Part shown: in pieces, positions 1-13,400 of the stretch
Position numbering within the stretch: position 1 is the first letter of the stretch
How the letters are laid out: every line of letters begins with the position of its first letter
Assembly (NCBI GenBank): GCA_022575985.1
Contig: JAKSXM010000238.1
Location: forward strand, 14,030,001 to 14,094,000
Reading direction: 5' to 3'
Source: Anagrus nilaparvatae
Lineage: Eukaryota > Arthropoda > Insecta > Hymenoptera > Mymaridae
DNA length: 64,000 bases
The notes under the pieces: generated by a model
Told to the model about the DNA's origin: nothing
Databases searched by the model: none
Seen by the model: only the letters and a program-made list of their open reading frames with translations
Position numbers and translations under genes: made by a program

Positions 1-95
1 AATATAAATATATAACATTGTTTAAAATATATCATAATTATAATACACATCTTCAGAATTTTATAAAATAAATTCATTTTTCATAATATAATATG

Positions 96-2541
96 TTATG
101 TCAAATTATCATCACTAGTATTATCTTTTTTTAGTGAAAAATCTACCAAATTTTTTGCATTAGATCCAGAATCTGGTTCTAATAATTCCGATACTTCGAA
201 ATTTTTATTATTAAAATATTCTTTATCATTGAATGTATTTAAATCATTACCTTCTTGAATATCTTTATTGGATGTTACTTTTGGAACACTTATATCCAAT
301 GAAAGATTTTTTATTGGTAATAAAGATGATATTGGTCCAAGGATATATTTTTGATTCAAATAAGTAATGTCCTAAAAATGATTAATTATTTTAATAAAAT
401 GAAATTAAAAATTTTAATTTTTCGTACTTCTTTTTGAAGTTGACTAACTGAAGTACCAAGGTATGATGCAACCTGATTTGGTGAAAATAAGGCATGTATA
501 CAAAATTGTATATACGGGATTAATTGTTCACTAAAGCATTCACTAAACTTAACCATATGTTCCCTATCAGCAAGAGAAAATTTCTGCAAAAAAATAAAAA
601 AATATTACATTTTTTCATTAAAATAAAAATGCTTTTTAATTACCTGTTGCTTGTTTTTAAAAAATGCAAATATAAATTTAGAAACAGAATGAAGAGAATT
701 TTGAATTGAATACGTAAAATCTTGTGCAAGAGCTACTGGGGTATTAAGTCTTAATTCATTAAATGCTTCAATCAATCCATTACAATATTCAGCAAGTGGG
801 TAATATTCTAGCAGTGATTCTGGAGGCGTTTCCTAAAATTATGAATATCATATATTAATAGTTCCTTAAAAAATAAAAATAACTTTTTTAACATGCTAGC
901 TAAGAAATAATACTTTAAATTTTTAGAGAATTTAAATGGAATATCTTACTGAATTTACAACTTCTAGTTTGGTATCTATTTTGGGTTTATTAATAACTTT
1001 ATAAAATTCAATATCTTTTTCAAATTTATTAGTAGCTTTTGAAATAGTGTGTTTAAATTTCTTTCTTATTATATTTATAAATATATCTGACATTCTTCCG
1101 GTAAAGTCAGCACCAACACGGCCAAAAGATAGACCAAAGTATGTACACTGTCCTAGAACTGAATCAATTGACATTACCTTAGGTAAATCATTTTCTAAGG
1201 TTTTAAGGAACTGCGAAACCTTAAAACAAAATATTTAGTTTTAATTGTTTGAAAATAAATTTATATGAAAATAAATCATTTATCTTACTTTTTCTTCTAA
1301 CCATTGATGAAATATAGCTGAGTCATTAATTATATTATCTCTTCCTAACATTAAATGATCATCATCATTAAACATTGCTTTATATTGAGTTATTATATTA
1401 AATAAGTGAATTCTTGATAATTCAATAGTTTTTGTTAAGTGGACACTAGCTGTGAAGTAAAATATGATTATTATTTGTATATATAAAATATAAAAATAAG
1501 ATTTAAGATCATTTAAGATAGTTTCTTACAATCTTCTGTTGGAATAGAATTCAAGAGTGATTGGAACCAACTATTTCTAGCCTGAAGAAATTTAATCCGT
1601 AATTCAGATTCTGTAAATGCATTCATTGATCTTAATAAACCAATTAATTGTAAACATTTTGGTAGTGGTAAATCATCCTTAAGTGATTCAATCACTTGAT
1701 TTACCATCAAGGACCAACTGTTTTCAATTTCATTTACAATATTCTATGGAAAAAATTATTATTTACGTATAAATGAAATGGTTCAAATTAAAAAAGTTAT
1801 AAATACTTTAATTATTGGAATATTGCTGTGTTTTACACCCAGATGTTTTGCATACTGTGACAATTCCAGAGCCTCATTATATTGCTGGTTTTGTAAGCAA
1901 GTCTCCATCAACTGAGGTAATTCTAGAATTTCCAAAAGTTCATTTGTTTTACATAATGTTAAAGAATTCAGCTTTCTCTGATTATTTATGTCTTTAGTAA
2001 TTTCACAAAAACTTTTACATTTATCCACAAACTGTGGAATTCTTTCTGATAACTCATTTAGCTTAGTTTTAGTTTTATTAAACTAAATAAAGAAAAATAA
2101 TAATTATTTATAATTATCAGATAAAATAAATTTTTTTCAAAAGAAATTAGTACCTCTTTATGAATAGCACGAGATGTTTCAGCAGTTTGTATAAATGTTT
2201 TATAATTAGAAAATACTAACTCTTGAGTGTTTTGATCTGTAGAACTTTTTTCATCAGCCAGATGATCAGGTTCTTTATCTATTAAATAATTTATAATTAT
2301 AGAATCTATTGAATCATTTACAATTATTGCCCTTTAATTTACTTACTCAAGTTATCGACATCGTATCCACCAATCTTTGTTAAGTACTGATAAAAATCTG
2401 GGTTATCTTTCCATGACTCTAAATACAAATTTTAATAAAAAATAGATTTATAAATACCGTTCTTTATATTAGTTATTTTTTATTACCTGGAATTCCATTA
2501 GGAAATAATAACTCAATAATTTTTTCAGTTTCAATATCCAT
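96..2541 (-). CDS. COG8: COG8, conserved oligomeric Golgi complex subunit 8
   Basis: Ten exons on the minus strand can be read in order from the ATG at 2541 to the stop at 96-98, giving about 600 residues, the usual size of COG8 (Dor1 family). Approximate exons: 2488-2541, 2349-2419, 2159-2278, 1808-2082, 1529-1743, 1290-1449, 950-1219, 645-833, 425-584, and the last one 96-365. The diagnostic part is the exon at 1808-2082, which carries the Dor1 core 'ELPQLMETCLQNQQYNEALEL' region followed by a 'KHSNIPIIK' motif. COG8 is a lobe-B subunit of the eight-subunit COG tether, acting on the cytosolic face of the Golgi in intra-Golgi retrograde vesicle docking. The C-terminal exon is acidic, Asn/Asp-rich and poorly conserved, as is common in this family. 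Exon ends are accurate to a few bases only. The family call rests on recognising the core exon. Confidence 0.85.
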
Positions 2542-2974
2542 ATTGAAAATGTGCACTTATTTATATAAAAGTAGAAATTATAAATTTTTTGCTGCTTGAT
2601 AACATTATTTCAAATGCACAAAAATAAACATTATTTTAGAAAGTACCATTCATTAATTAAACATTTTATTTTTTAAATTGCAAAAATTATTTTTTGGTTA
2701 GTGTAATCATAACAGCAGTCAGCAGCCTGATTGAGCACTAGCGTACTGCGCATGACTACACATGCAGATTTTCTTGTCTGCTATTTTTCTCAAAATTTCA
2801 TAGTTTATTGGAAAAGGACTTGAATTTTAAGAATCGAAGGTTAATAAATAATTTATTTTATTAAATCAAATTCTGATCACATTTTAGTACCCGCAAGTTT
2901 TTATAACCTGGTTGTTATAATAAATTTAAAATATTTACAGGTATATGTGCAAATAAGTTGCAAAAAATATTGAC
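2542..2974. promoter_or_regulatory. Divergent promoter between COG8 and the YTHDC2-like gene
   Basis: The two start codons face away from each other across 433 bp with no ORF between them. A short stretch near 2710-2780 is GC-richer than its surroundings and is the best candidate for the shared core promoter. A consensus acceptor ending at about 2940 (ttacag) just before the helicase ATG suggests a 5'-UTR intron on that side. No TATA box is obvious. Confidence 0.55.
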
Positions 2975-5900
2975 ATGCCTCGGCGTAGGAAAAATCAGCG
3001 TCATCCAGAGATAGGAGAAGATACTAGAATTGCAGTAAATTTGACAATTAAAAAATTGACTGAATCAGAAGATCAAAAGGAGTTAGAATTTCCTTCTTCT
3101 TATACTGCAGAAGAAAGAGCTTACATTCATGATCTGGCCCGAAGACTTGGTTTAAAATCAAAAAGTAGAGGGTAAATAAAATTTGTCAAAATATTTTAAC
3201 TAATTATTTAAAACTGATAATTTAATGTATTTTATTTTTCTCTACCTTTTTCTTAGTCGAGGAGCTAATCGTTTTTTAACCGTTTACAAACGAGAAGGAT
3301 CTACTATTGTTCAAGCAGATGCTACAATCAAACTTCAAAAAACATCAAAACAATCAATTTTTAGTTTAATTAAAAAGTTTCCTCTAGATAATAAAGAACG
3401 CAGAGATTTACTGCCTCCAACAGAAAGAGAAAGAACAGTGGATAATGAAAGTAAGGTATTTTGAATAAATTAATTTTTCTTTTAGCTTAAAAATTACTTT
3501 TATTTTTAGTTGCAATAAACTCAAAAGCTATGGGACGCTTAAATAACAGTATTCCACAAGTTCCTCAATTAAAAACAAATTATGACTTGTTAAATTTCCG
3601 TAACAGTCTTTCGGTATCAAAAAAGAAAGAAGATATCTTACAAGCCTTAAATACAAATCAAGTTGTTTTAGTGGAAGGAGAAACAGGTTGTGGAAAAACA
3701 ACCCAAATTCCTCAATATATTTTAGAAAATTGTCAACAAAAAAATCAAACATGTCGAATTATTTGTACGCAACCTAGGAGATTATCAGCAGTTTCAGTGG
3801 CTGAAAGGGTTGCTTTTGAAAGAGATGAAAAAATTGGTCAAACATTTGGTTACCAAATAAGATTAGAAAGTAGAGTTGCACCTAAAACTCTTTTAACATA
3901 TTGTACTAATGGCGTTCTTCTTAGAACTTTAATGGGGGATGATTCAGCTTTGTCTATGATAACACACATAATTGTAGATGAAGTTCATGAGCGAGATAGA
4001 TTTTGTGATTTCTTATTAATTGCTCTTAAAGATGCTTTAATAAAATTTAGGTCTCTTAAGCTCATTTTAATGAGTGCTACTGTAGATACTAGTCTTTTTT
4101 CAAAATATTTTAATAATTGTCCAATAATTCATGTACCTGGTAAATTATTTGATGTTGATATTTATTATCTTGAAGACATTTTAAAATTAACAAATTATAT
4201 GACCAAAGAAATGGTAAGAAAAAAGAAAGACATTTTAAACAAAAAAGATCAAAATAAAGTTTTAGAATCTTGGACTCAATCAAAACCACAATCATCAAAA
4301 AATAAGACACAAGAAAAAAATACACCAGTAAAATCTCCTGCTGTAGAGCAAAAACATGAACCTGCAGATGAAAAAGCTGAATTAGAAGCATGGTTGGTTG
4401 ATGAAATGGATAAATCTATCGCTGATGTATGGTTAAAGGGAACAGAGGAAAGTTTTTCCCAAATATTACACTTGATTCATTCAGAAAATGTTTCTGTTGA
4501 TTATCAGCATTCAAAGACTTTAGTAACAACATTGATGGCAGCTGCTGGTAGAGGTTGTATAAATATTGTAGAACAGTTATTAAATCTTGGTGCAAATTTA
4601 AATCTTCGTTCTTGCAATGATTGGACATGTTTAGATTGGGCAAAAAATATGAATCAACCTGAATGCACTGAATTAATTGAGGCATACTTAAAAACATATA
4701 ACTGTTCTATTCAAGCTAATGAAATATTAGAGTCAAATGATACCCCAATTTCAGAAGATGATAAAATGCTTCTTGATATTTATCACAGTACATTTAATGA
4801 TGATAATATCGATTACAATCTTCTGCTTTCTGTTATTTTACAAATTCATGTAAATATGCCTGCGGGGGCTATATTAATTTTTTTACCTGGCTATGACGAT
4901 ATTGTTAATATGAGAGAAAAAATTAATAATGAAAGTAAAATGACCCAAGCTAATCGTTATAATTTGTATATTTTACATTCTAACATGCAAACGAGTGACC
5001 AAAAAAAAGTTTTTAAATCTAGTCCACAAGGTACTAGGAAAATTATTCTCTCAACAAACATAGCAGAAACTAGTATTACGATTGATGATGTCGTGTATGT
5101 TATTGATTGTGGAAAAGTGAAAGAGAAATCTTTTGATGCTATATCAGGTGTTTGTACACTACAAAGCAATTGGATATCTCAAGCCTGTGCAAAGCAAAGG
5201 CAAGGTAGAGCTGGTAGATGTCAAAAAGGAAAATGCTATAGATTGTATTCATCAATCCGCTTTAAGAGTATGCAATCTTATCAAACACCTGAAATTTTAA
5301 GATTACCACTGCAGCAGTTATGTCTATATACAAAACACTTAGCTCCAAATAATACACCAATTGCAGAGTTTTTAGAAAGAGCTTTAGAACCCCCTGCAAA
5401 TATTATAACCAGAAATGCTGTGCAATTACTTAAAACTATTGATGCTTTGGATCCTTGGGAAGATTTGACAGAGCTTGGAAGTCACTTACTTGATTTACCA
5501 GTTGAACCTAGATTAGGAAAAATGTTATTATATGCAGTAGTATTAAAATGCCTTGATCCTATTTTAACAATAGTTTGCAGTTTATCTTATAAGTAAATAT
5601 TAATTAGTTTTTTCTCTTTTAAACAGAACCTAATGTTTCATTTTTATTTTCTAGGGATCCATTTATTTTGCCCTTTGCTCCTTCAAAAAAGCAGGCAGCA
5701 ATGTTAGCTCGTAAAGAATTTGCTGCTAATACTTTTTCAGATCATATGGCAATATTACGCGCATTCCAAATTTGGCAAAATGCAAGAGCAAATGGTTGGG
5801 AACGTATGTTTTGTGAAAAAAATTTTGTATCCTCAGCCGTAATGGAAATGGTTGTTGGTATGAGAACTCAAATACTTGGACAACTTAGAGCTTCTGGATT

Positions 5901-6846
5901 TGTAAAAGCTAGAGGGTCAGGTGATATAAGAGATCTTAACACAAACTCAGAAAATTGGGCTGTTGTAAAAGCTGCATTGACAGCTGGATTGTATCCAAAT
6001 TTAATAAGAGTAGACAGAGAGCATTCTCAACTTAAAACTCAGTAAGTTTTTATGTATTTTAAACAAATAAATCTAAATTTTTTTGTTACTTTATTATTTT
6101 TTCAGGAAAGAGGTAAAGGTTTCTCTTCATCCTTCTTCAACATTAAAAGATTTTTCAAAGTCTTTTAAATCATCCTCACAACTTCATGCATCTACAGTAA
6201 ATTCTTTACCTTCAGACTGGATGTTGTATGAAGAAATGACACGAGCTGGAAGATTCTGTCATGCAAAGACTGTTACTTTGATTAATCCAATAACAGTAGC
6301 AATATTCAGTGGTCCTTCACGATTATCAATGGATGTAATATATGAAGCAGAATGTAAGATTTATTATATTATATTAATTAAGATTGTGATGATCAAATTA
6401 ATGAAAATAATTATTTAATTTTTAGCCACGCCTGAAAGTGAATCAGATTCAGAGGTGGATGAAAGCCATGAAGGTACAACAATTTTAAAACTTGATGATT
6501 GGATAGTTTTTAAGCTTGATTTAGAAGCAGCACAATTAATATTACACTTGCGGCAAAAGTGGAATGCATTATTTTTAAGAAGAATGAAAAATCCAAATAA
6601 AGCAATGTCGCAGCAAGATGAACAAGTTATTAAAACCCTTGTTACAGTAATTACTAATGAAGAACAAGCCTGTGGATTGCAACAACCATTAGGTATAGGA
6701 CAAAGGCCTAGGCCATTACTTGTTGATTATTATCCAGCTAATACTAGAAGGACTGAAGATTCAGATGATGTAAGTATCAAATAATTTTTTTCATTTCAAA
6801 CATAATAAAATAAAATTAAAATTTTTTGTTTCAGAAGAATCTTTAA
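2975..6846 (+). CDS. YTHDC2/bgcn-type R3H-DEAH RNA helicase without YTH domain
   Basis: Seven exons join in frame: 2975-3171, 3257-3450, 3510-5592, 5655-6041, 6106-6353, 6426-6769 and 6835-6846, giving 1,154 residues. Order of domains: an N-terminal R3H domain (basic start, then about residues 20-85); a superfamily-2 helicase core with Walker A 'GETGCGKTTQIPQ', DEAH-type box 'DEVHERD', 'MSAT', 'STNIAETSITI' and 'QRQGRAGR'; two ankyrin repeats inserted between the RecA lobes ('GANLNLRSCNDWTCLDWA'); then HA2/ratchet and OB-fold regions. This layout is specific to YTHDC2 and Drosophila bgcn, which act with MEIOC/Bam-type partners to switch germ cells into meiosis or differentiation. The last exon adds only K-N-L and a stop, so there is no m6A-reading YTH domain. 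The helicase motifs look intact, so ATPase activity is expected. It is divergent from COG8. Confidence 0.88.
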
Positions 6847-7470
6847 ATTATTTATTTATAATACTCTTAGTCAGAAAATATGAATGTACAAATATTATTT
6901 AGTTTCTTTTTTATAAAATTTATATTCTTGATTAAAACTAGCGCATTTATAATCATTTGTATAAAAGTTTATATTTAATTTTTGTAAATATATTTTATTT
7001 TAAAATCTTTTAAAGATTTAATTTTATTTTATAAGTTTAAGAAAACAAAAATTTAATCATAATATTTAAATTAAATCTAAATAATTTTTTTTGTTGAATA
7101 AAAATAAAATTTATAAAATTTTATGTAAATCCAAACAATAAGATGAATTAATAAATTTGCATCCTTTTTCTAAAAACTTCATTTTCTTTTGATTTATCAA
7201 ATATCCTTTTTAGTTTTGTGGCTCAATATGTTTTACAGCTTAAAGATATAAAAATGGGTGGCATTTATGTTTCTCAAATATTTTGAGCACATAATTCAAA
7301 AACTGGCAGTCCAAAATTTTGAAAAATAATGATATAGGAGTGGGGTAAATAAGATCAGCTGAGAGAGACTATTGTAAATAAAATATATTTACCCTGTGTG
7401 GTTGTTTTCTTTTTTGTAAATATATATATAAATTATTTTTTAAATATTGTTATAAGAAGTTTTGATAAAA
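6847..7470. other. AT-rich spacer between helicase gene and VWA8
   Basis: This holds the 3' UTR of the helicase gene and the 5' flank of VWA8. Homopolymer-rich and very AT-rich; no ORF, repeat or RNA gene was recognised. A slightly more mixed-composition stretch at about 7200-7400 may be the VWA8 promoter. Confidence 0.5.
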
Positions 7471-10400
7471 ATGATGTGCACTAGTTTTGTATCTAAAAAA
7501 ATGTTTAATTTAAAATTTGTAAATATTACTTGTGGATATAAATGCAATAAAATGATTTTTTCTAACCTCAAAGTTCGTTATAAATCCGGTAAATTTTCTT
7601 TATTTAATTTCAATAATAAATTAAAAGTTCATTTTTATAAATATATTATTTAAATATTGTACCTTTAAATTTTTAGATGATTTATTTATAAAAATTAACG
7701 ACATTTCAAAAAAAATAAAAACTCCAAAAAAGCCTGAATATGTGCCTATAAAATACTGTAAGTACTTTATTATTTTAATAACTATTTTTCATTTCATTTA
7801 ATTCTTATTTGCATCTTCTATATTTTATGTAATAGTGGATAAAAATGCATCTCAAGAAATATTAAGGCATCTGCGGTGGATGCTCCAAAAAGATATCTTG
7901 GGACAGGATATGTTTTTAATGGGTGCTCCAGGTTCAAGAAGACGTGAATTAGCTTTAGGATTTTTAGAATTAACTGAGCGTGAAGTGGAATTTATTGCTT
8001 TATCTCGCGATACAACTGAAGCAGATCTCAAACAAAGGAAAGAAATTGAAAAAGGTACAGCAATTTACCATGACCAAAGTGCTTTGAGGGCTGCTATAAA
8101 TGGCAGGGTTTTGATACTTGAGGGTATAGAAAAGGCAGAAAGAAACGTTTTACCTATTTTAAATAATTTATTAGAAAACAGAGAGATGCATCTTGAAGAT
8201 GGGAGATTTCTTATTCCAGCATCAAGATATGATAAATTATTGAAGGTATTTCATATACTTTCTGAAAACTATTTATAAACATTATTAATTAATGGTAACA
8301 ATAATTTTAAGGAGCATAATCAAAATGAATTAGATTCTTGGAGATTAGTAAGAGTAAGTGAAGATTTTAGAGTAATAGCACTTGGGTTACCTTCACCTAG
8401 GTATCCAGGACATCCGCTTGACCCTCCCCTAAGATCTAGATTTCAAGCACGACACATTCCACCACCTAACTATGAGGTAATTCATAAATTTTATTTTAAT
8501 TTTATTATTTGAATATCAAGTAAAATTAAAAACTAAAAAAAAAAAAATACACTGAAAAAAAAATCCGCTTGTAGCCAGCACAATTTTTTATCGTGCCAAA
8601 TGATTGCAAATGACTTGAAATGTAAAAAAAAATTAAAGAAAATTAAAGTAATGTATTAAAGTAAAGTAATTAAAGTATTATGTAAAGAAAATTTAAAAAA
8701 AATGTTTTTCCCGTTTACTTGGAATATGCGTAGGTATATCGGTATGATGAGATTTGAGAAATTTTTTGAAAAAAGAAAAGAAAAAATGTTTTTTTTTAAA
8801 TTTTCTTTGCGTTTAAAGTCATTTGCAATTTTTTGCGAAGAAAAAAAATTCCGCTAGTCACAAGCAGAATTTTTTTCCAGTGTAGTTAAAAAAATGCCAT
8901 GTTTAAATATCATTTTAATTTTATTTCAAAAATAATTTACAAAAAATTATATTTTTTTTTCATTATTTAACATGAGATGATATAATTTTTTTACGGAAAT
9001 CGCGTAAGTTCAATAGGGAGTGGGTTTAGTTTTGTATTGCTGTATAAAAGAAACTTTAATTTTATTTTTATTTTATTTGAAAAATAATTTACAAATATTA
9101 TTTTATTTCAAAAATAATTTGCAAAAAATTATATATTTTTTTTCATTATTTAACATGAGATGATATAATTTTTTTACGGAAATCACGTAAGTTCAATAGG
9201 GGGTAGGGTAGTTTTGTATTACTGTATAAAAGAAACTTTAATTTTATTTTTATTTTATTTCAAAAATAATTTGCAAAAAATTATATTTTTTTTTTATTAT
9301 TTAACATGAGATGATATAATTTTTTTACGGAAATCACGTAAGTTCAATAGGGGGTGGGTTTAGTTTTGTATTTCTGTATAAAAGAAACTTCTGCGGCTAC
9401 GCGACGACGTTCAAAAAAGTCGTGAAACCAAGGCTTGCGTGTCTTTTCGAATGTCGAGACTATTCAGTCACCGATTCTACTTCCTTATACTCAAACATTT
9501 ATAGTCAACATATAATTTTTGTTTGTTTTTTAAAGAGACAATTGTTTTTACTTTTTTTTCGCATAAATTTCATTTAAAAAATTTGTTTTGAAAAAGTTAA
9601 ATATTTAATTTAAAAATGCCAGCAATTTGGTCGTCATCAGAACGGCCGATTTCGGTTCGCACAGTATGGGTAGATGGGATGAGACACGCGATTTTATCTA
9701 AAGACGATCCGGTTCTTAAAAAAAAATCAAATCGTCGTCGGCCTCAAACAACTTTATCCATAAAAGATAAAAATTATTTAAAATTTGAAGCATATAAACC
9801 AGCAGCGAGTGAAAATTTAGATTGTTGCTTTGTAAAATTACGTTTTATTTTTGACAATCGTTCTTCATTGAAAATGGAAAATTGCGAATTAACGAATTCA
9901 GCTAGAATGTTTCGAAGACAGTCAGCCCCTGTTTGTTCAAAACATATAAAAACAAATTTAACAACCATATCCAATGAAGAAGAAAAATTTAAATTTCATA
10001 ATGAAGAAAATACCAATTTTATCCTTAAAGAATATGATTTCGAAGACGGAGATGATTTAAAGCAATCGAACATAATATCAGAAAAAGTACTTCAGTGGTT
10101 AAATTTATCAAAAAAATCTAAAGAATTTAAAATTGAAGAAAATATAAGAAATTTTAAAAAAGAAATTCGTATTAAAACTTTTGATTTTCCTGTAAAATAT
10201 TTAAATATATGTGAAAATAAAAGAAATTATAATTTTGATCGCATAAATAATAATGAAAAAATTATTGAAAAATATAAAAAATTAAGTTCAGAAAATTGTT
10301 TTAATGAAAGCCAAGAAAGTTCTAATTACGACGATGAAAAAATACAAGAAAAATTTGATATTGATTCAGTTATAACTGAAGATTTAAAAAAAGAAAAAAA

Positions 10401-13400
10401 ATTAATATCCTCTAAAAATTCTTTACTTGGAAAACCGGAATTGCATATATTTATACCTAATTTAAAAACTCTCGAAAAAAAATCATTTATATCTTCACAA
10501 GAATCGCTTTGTTCAGCAAGTATATTTTTATGAGACAATGAAATTTGTTGGATTTCTCGAGACGAGTTTTAAAGTATAACTTTTTTTAATTTTTACATTA
10601 AATGATCTATTTTTGAAATTAAAAATATAAATAAATATCAATTTATAAATATTTAAATAATCTTCAATAAATTGCTATTTTTTGACGAACTTTTCTTAAG
10701 GTAAATATCATTTAATATCATTTAATTTATTTTTATTACAATGTCATTTTTTTATTCAAACAAGTTTTTTCAAATTTATACATTATTTATCGTCTTATTT
10801 ATTAAATATGTGGGTCTGATTATCTTGTCTGTAACTACTAAATAAATATTTTTGATAATGCTAAGGATAAAGTAGGGCGACGCTACTAATAGGCTACGCT
10901 AATAATATTCAAAGTTTAAATCTTAGTCTCGTCATCTTGTCTGTAAATACTGAAAAAAAATTTATATGTACAACTATCTTATTAATATTTAATGATCCAA
11001 AACTATTTGTCTGACCAACTTGCCCGTAACTACTGAAATTTGATACTTTTTTCAAAATTTTATAGGTACATCTATCTTATTAATATTTTAAACCCAAAAA
11101 TATTTGTCTGACCAACTTGCCTGTAACTACTGAAATTTGATATTTTTTTCAAAAATTTTATAGCTACTGAGACGGTACGGTGGGGGGCCCAGAGTACCTT
11201 AGATTCTTTACTGAAGTTAAACATGCCAGATCTGTCAGGATGGGTTATGGTTTACACAATAATAAGACGTTGTTTAATTTAACAAAAAATAATAATAAAT
11301 TTTTATTCAAAATAGAATGTCTTGTAGTATATTAATTAATTAACAGTTCATATTTCAAATACTTTCTGATTCTATATAAACCAATAATATTTTATTATTT
11401 ACAAAAGCTTGTTGTGTATGTAGCAATTTTTTATATAAACCAAAATTGAATTTATTTAATTAAAAGAAATTTATTAATAACAATAAGTTCATATTGTAAC
11501 GCAATTTATATAAAGCAAAATTCTATAATCACGTTATCCGCGGTTGGCGATCTAGTCAAAACGCGAATAACAAAATGAATTTCAAAATGAAAAATTATTA
11601 TAAAAATTAAACGCCGCTTCGGTTAACGTTGCACTTGGAGCAACTCCAAGTGAAACTTACACATACGGGAATTTAGAACGACGAGAGTAACTCACCGCCG
11701 AGTAGTTATAGCTTGGCAAAAGGCCTCTGACGTCACGCGGTTGGTAACCAGACCCGCATGACCATCTACAAGCACTGTGCCGAAATCTTAGTATCGCCCT
11801 TGATTATAATGGCCACTTCGAGAGAGCAACTCACTCTAAAGAAACCAATATAATAAAGAACGTTACCTGTAGAAGAGGCATCCAACTTCTACTGATTCCG
11901 TACAATGGCAGGTAGTGGCAGCACCAGACTTCCTTAACCAAGCTATTACTAGTACAGAGAGAGCATCTCAACTCTGTACGCCCGTAATGTATACTAGGTG
12001 GTAGCCAACCTATATATTTTACTTGGAGCACCTCCAAGAGCAGTGATAACTAGAGCAACTCAAGTTACCTGAGATGTCCGTTGTGTATCACAGCCGGAGA
12101 TCAAATGATACTTTTCTCGTGTCTTTGCGCCGTATTTATATGTTTTCGTTCGCATTAACGCGTATAAGATAATAAGAGATATCTCAAGGAGTGAGATAAC
12201 AAAACAAAGAAGTAATTCTTTGGAGTTAAAGAAAATTGAAATGACTGACTAGATACGCGTTAATTTATGTTTAAAATATAAATTTGCACTTTGACTTTAA
12301 TTATTAACAAAAAATACTTTCGGTTAATTAAAATTAAGTAATAAAAAATAAAGTAAAAAAATACAAAATACTGTCATGTGTTTTCTATTATATATCAGTA
12401 TAACTATAGTCATATTGTTGTAAGCGCATGCGTCAACTTACTTTCACAGTGTGTGTACGTGATCTTTGATCACGTAAGCACAGCTGATAATTTAATACAA
12501 AATGTAGGTTGGGGTTAGGTTATGAGAGGGTATGATAAAACAAAAAAGAATATTAATTAATTAAATAGTTTATTGATGGAGTACCCATCATACCGTCTCA
12601 TCGCCCCCCCACTTTTTATGATCAAAAGATTCTATCTTTGATCTGAAAAGTAGAAAAAAAAGAAAAGAAAATTGTACTTTATTTTAAGTACTTTAAAAAT
12701 AAGATTTTGAAAATTACACTAAAGAAAATATGACTATGGTTATTTACAATAATTTTAACTTATTTAAATCACATTTTCAGTCTTGAAAAGATACTTAAGA
12801 TTAGAATGCAGGAACGTAAATTTTAGAGATTCTTTGAAGATCGAGTCTTCTTTCTTCTTGTGATGTCAGCCAACTTTTTTGGTGAAGTCTTTCTCCTTAT
12901 GGTTGGCTCACATGGAATTTCTGGAACCTTTTTGATTTTGTCATTTTTAACAACTACTATGGTCGACTTTATTTGAGGCTTATGGTTGTTTTTGATGGTT
13001 ATTTTAATGTCATCAATTGTTGGCATATCTTGAGTTGTGTTTTTGTTGATGTTCGCTGGTTTAGCCAAATCGGGAGCAAACAACTCGTCATCTGAAGAGA
13101 TGTCGCTGATATTGTCGAAGATAAACTGGTTCCAGTCTTCGTTTTTCATTGCCATTTCAGGTACAAATGGTTTGGTTTTTCCTAGTTTTATGCGTTTTCC
13201 TAATGGAATGAGGTCGTCTTTATCGTGACGAATTGGTTTATTTTTCTTTGGTTCCTTGTGGTTATTACTATTTACAGAGTTTCCCTTTTTAGGTGAAGGG
13301 CTAACCTTTATATCACATTTTGACTTATTTACATCGATTTTCTTATCAGGTACAGAGCTTTCAGATTTTTCGTCAGAGGATTTTTCTAAAGCCTTTAGGT

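Noticed and set aside
7462..7470. Possible VWA8 start at a TTG codon upstream
   Set aside because: It reads in frame but is not ATG; the eukaryotic start is taken as ATG 7471.
11831..12037. 68-codon ORF present in both LTRs
   Set aside because: It is duplicated only because the LTRs are duplicated, lies across the LTR regulatory part, and has no recognisable features.
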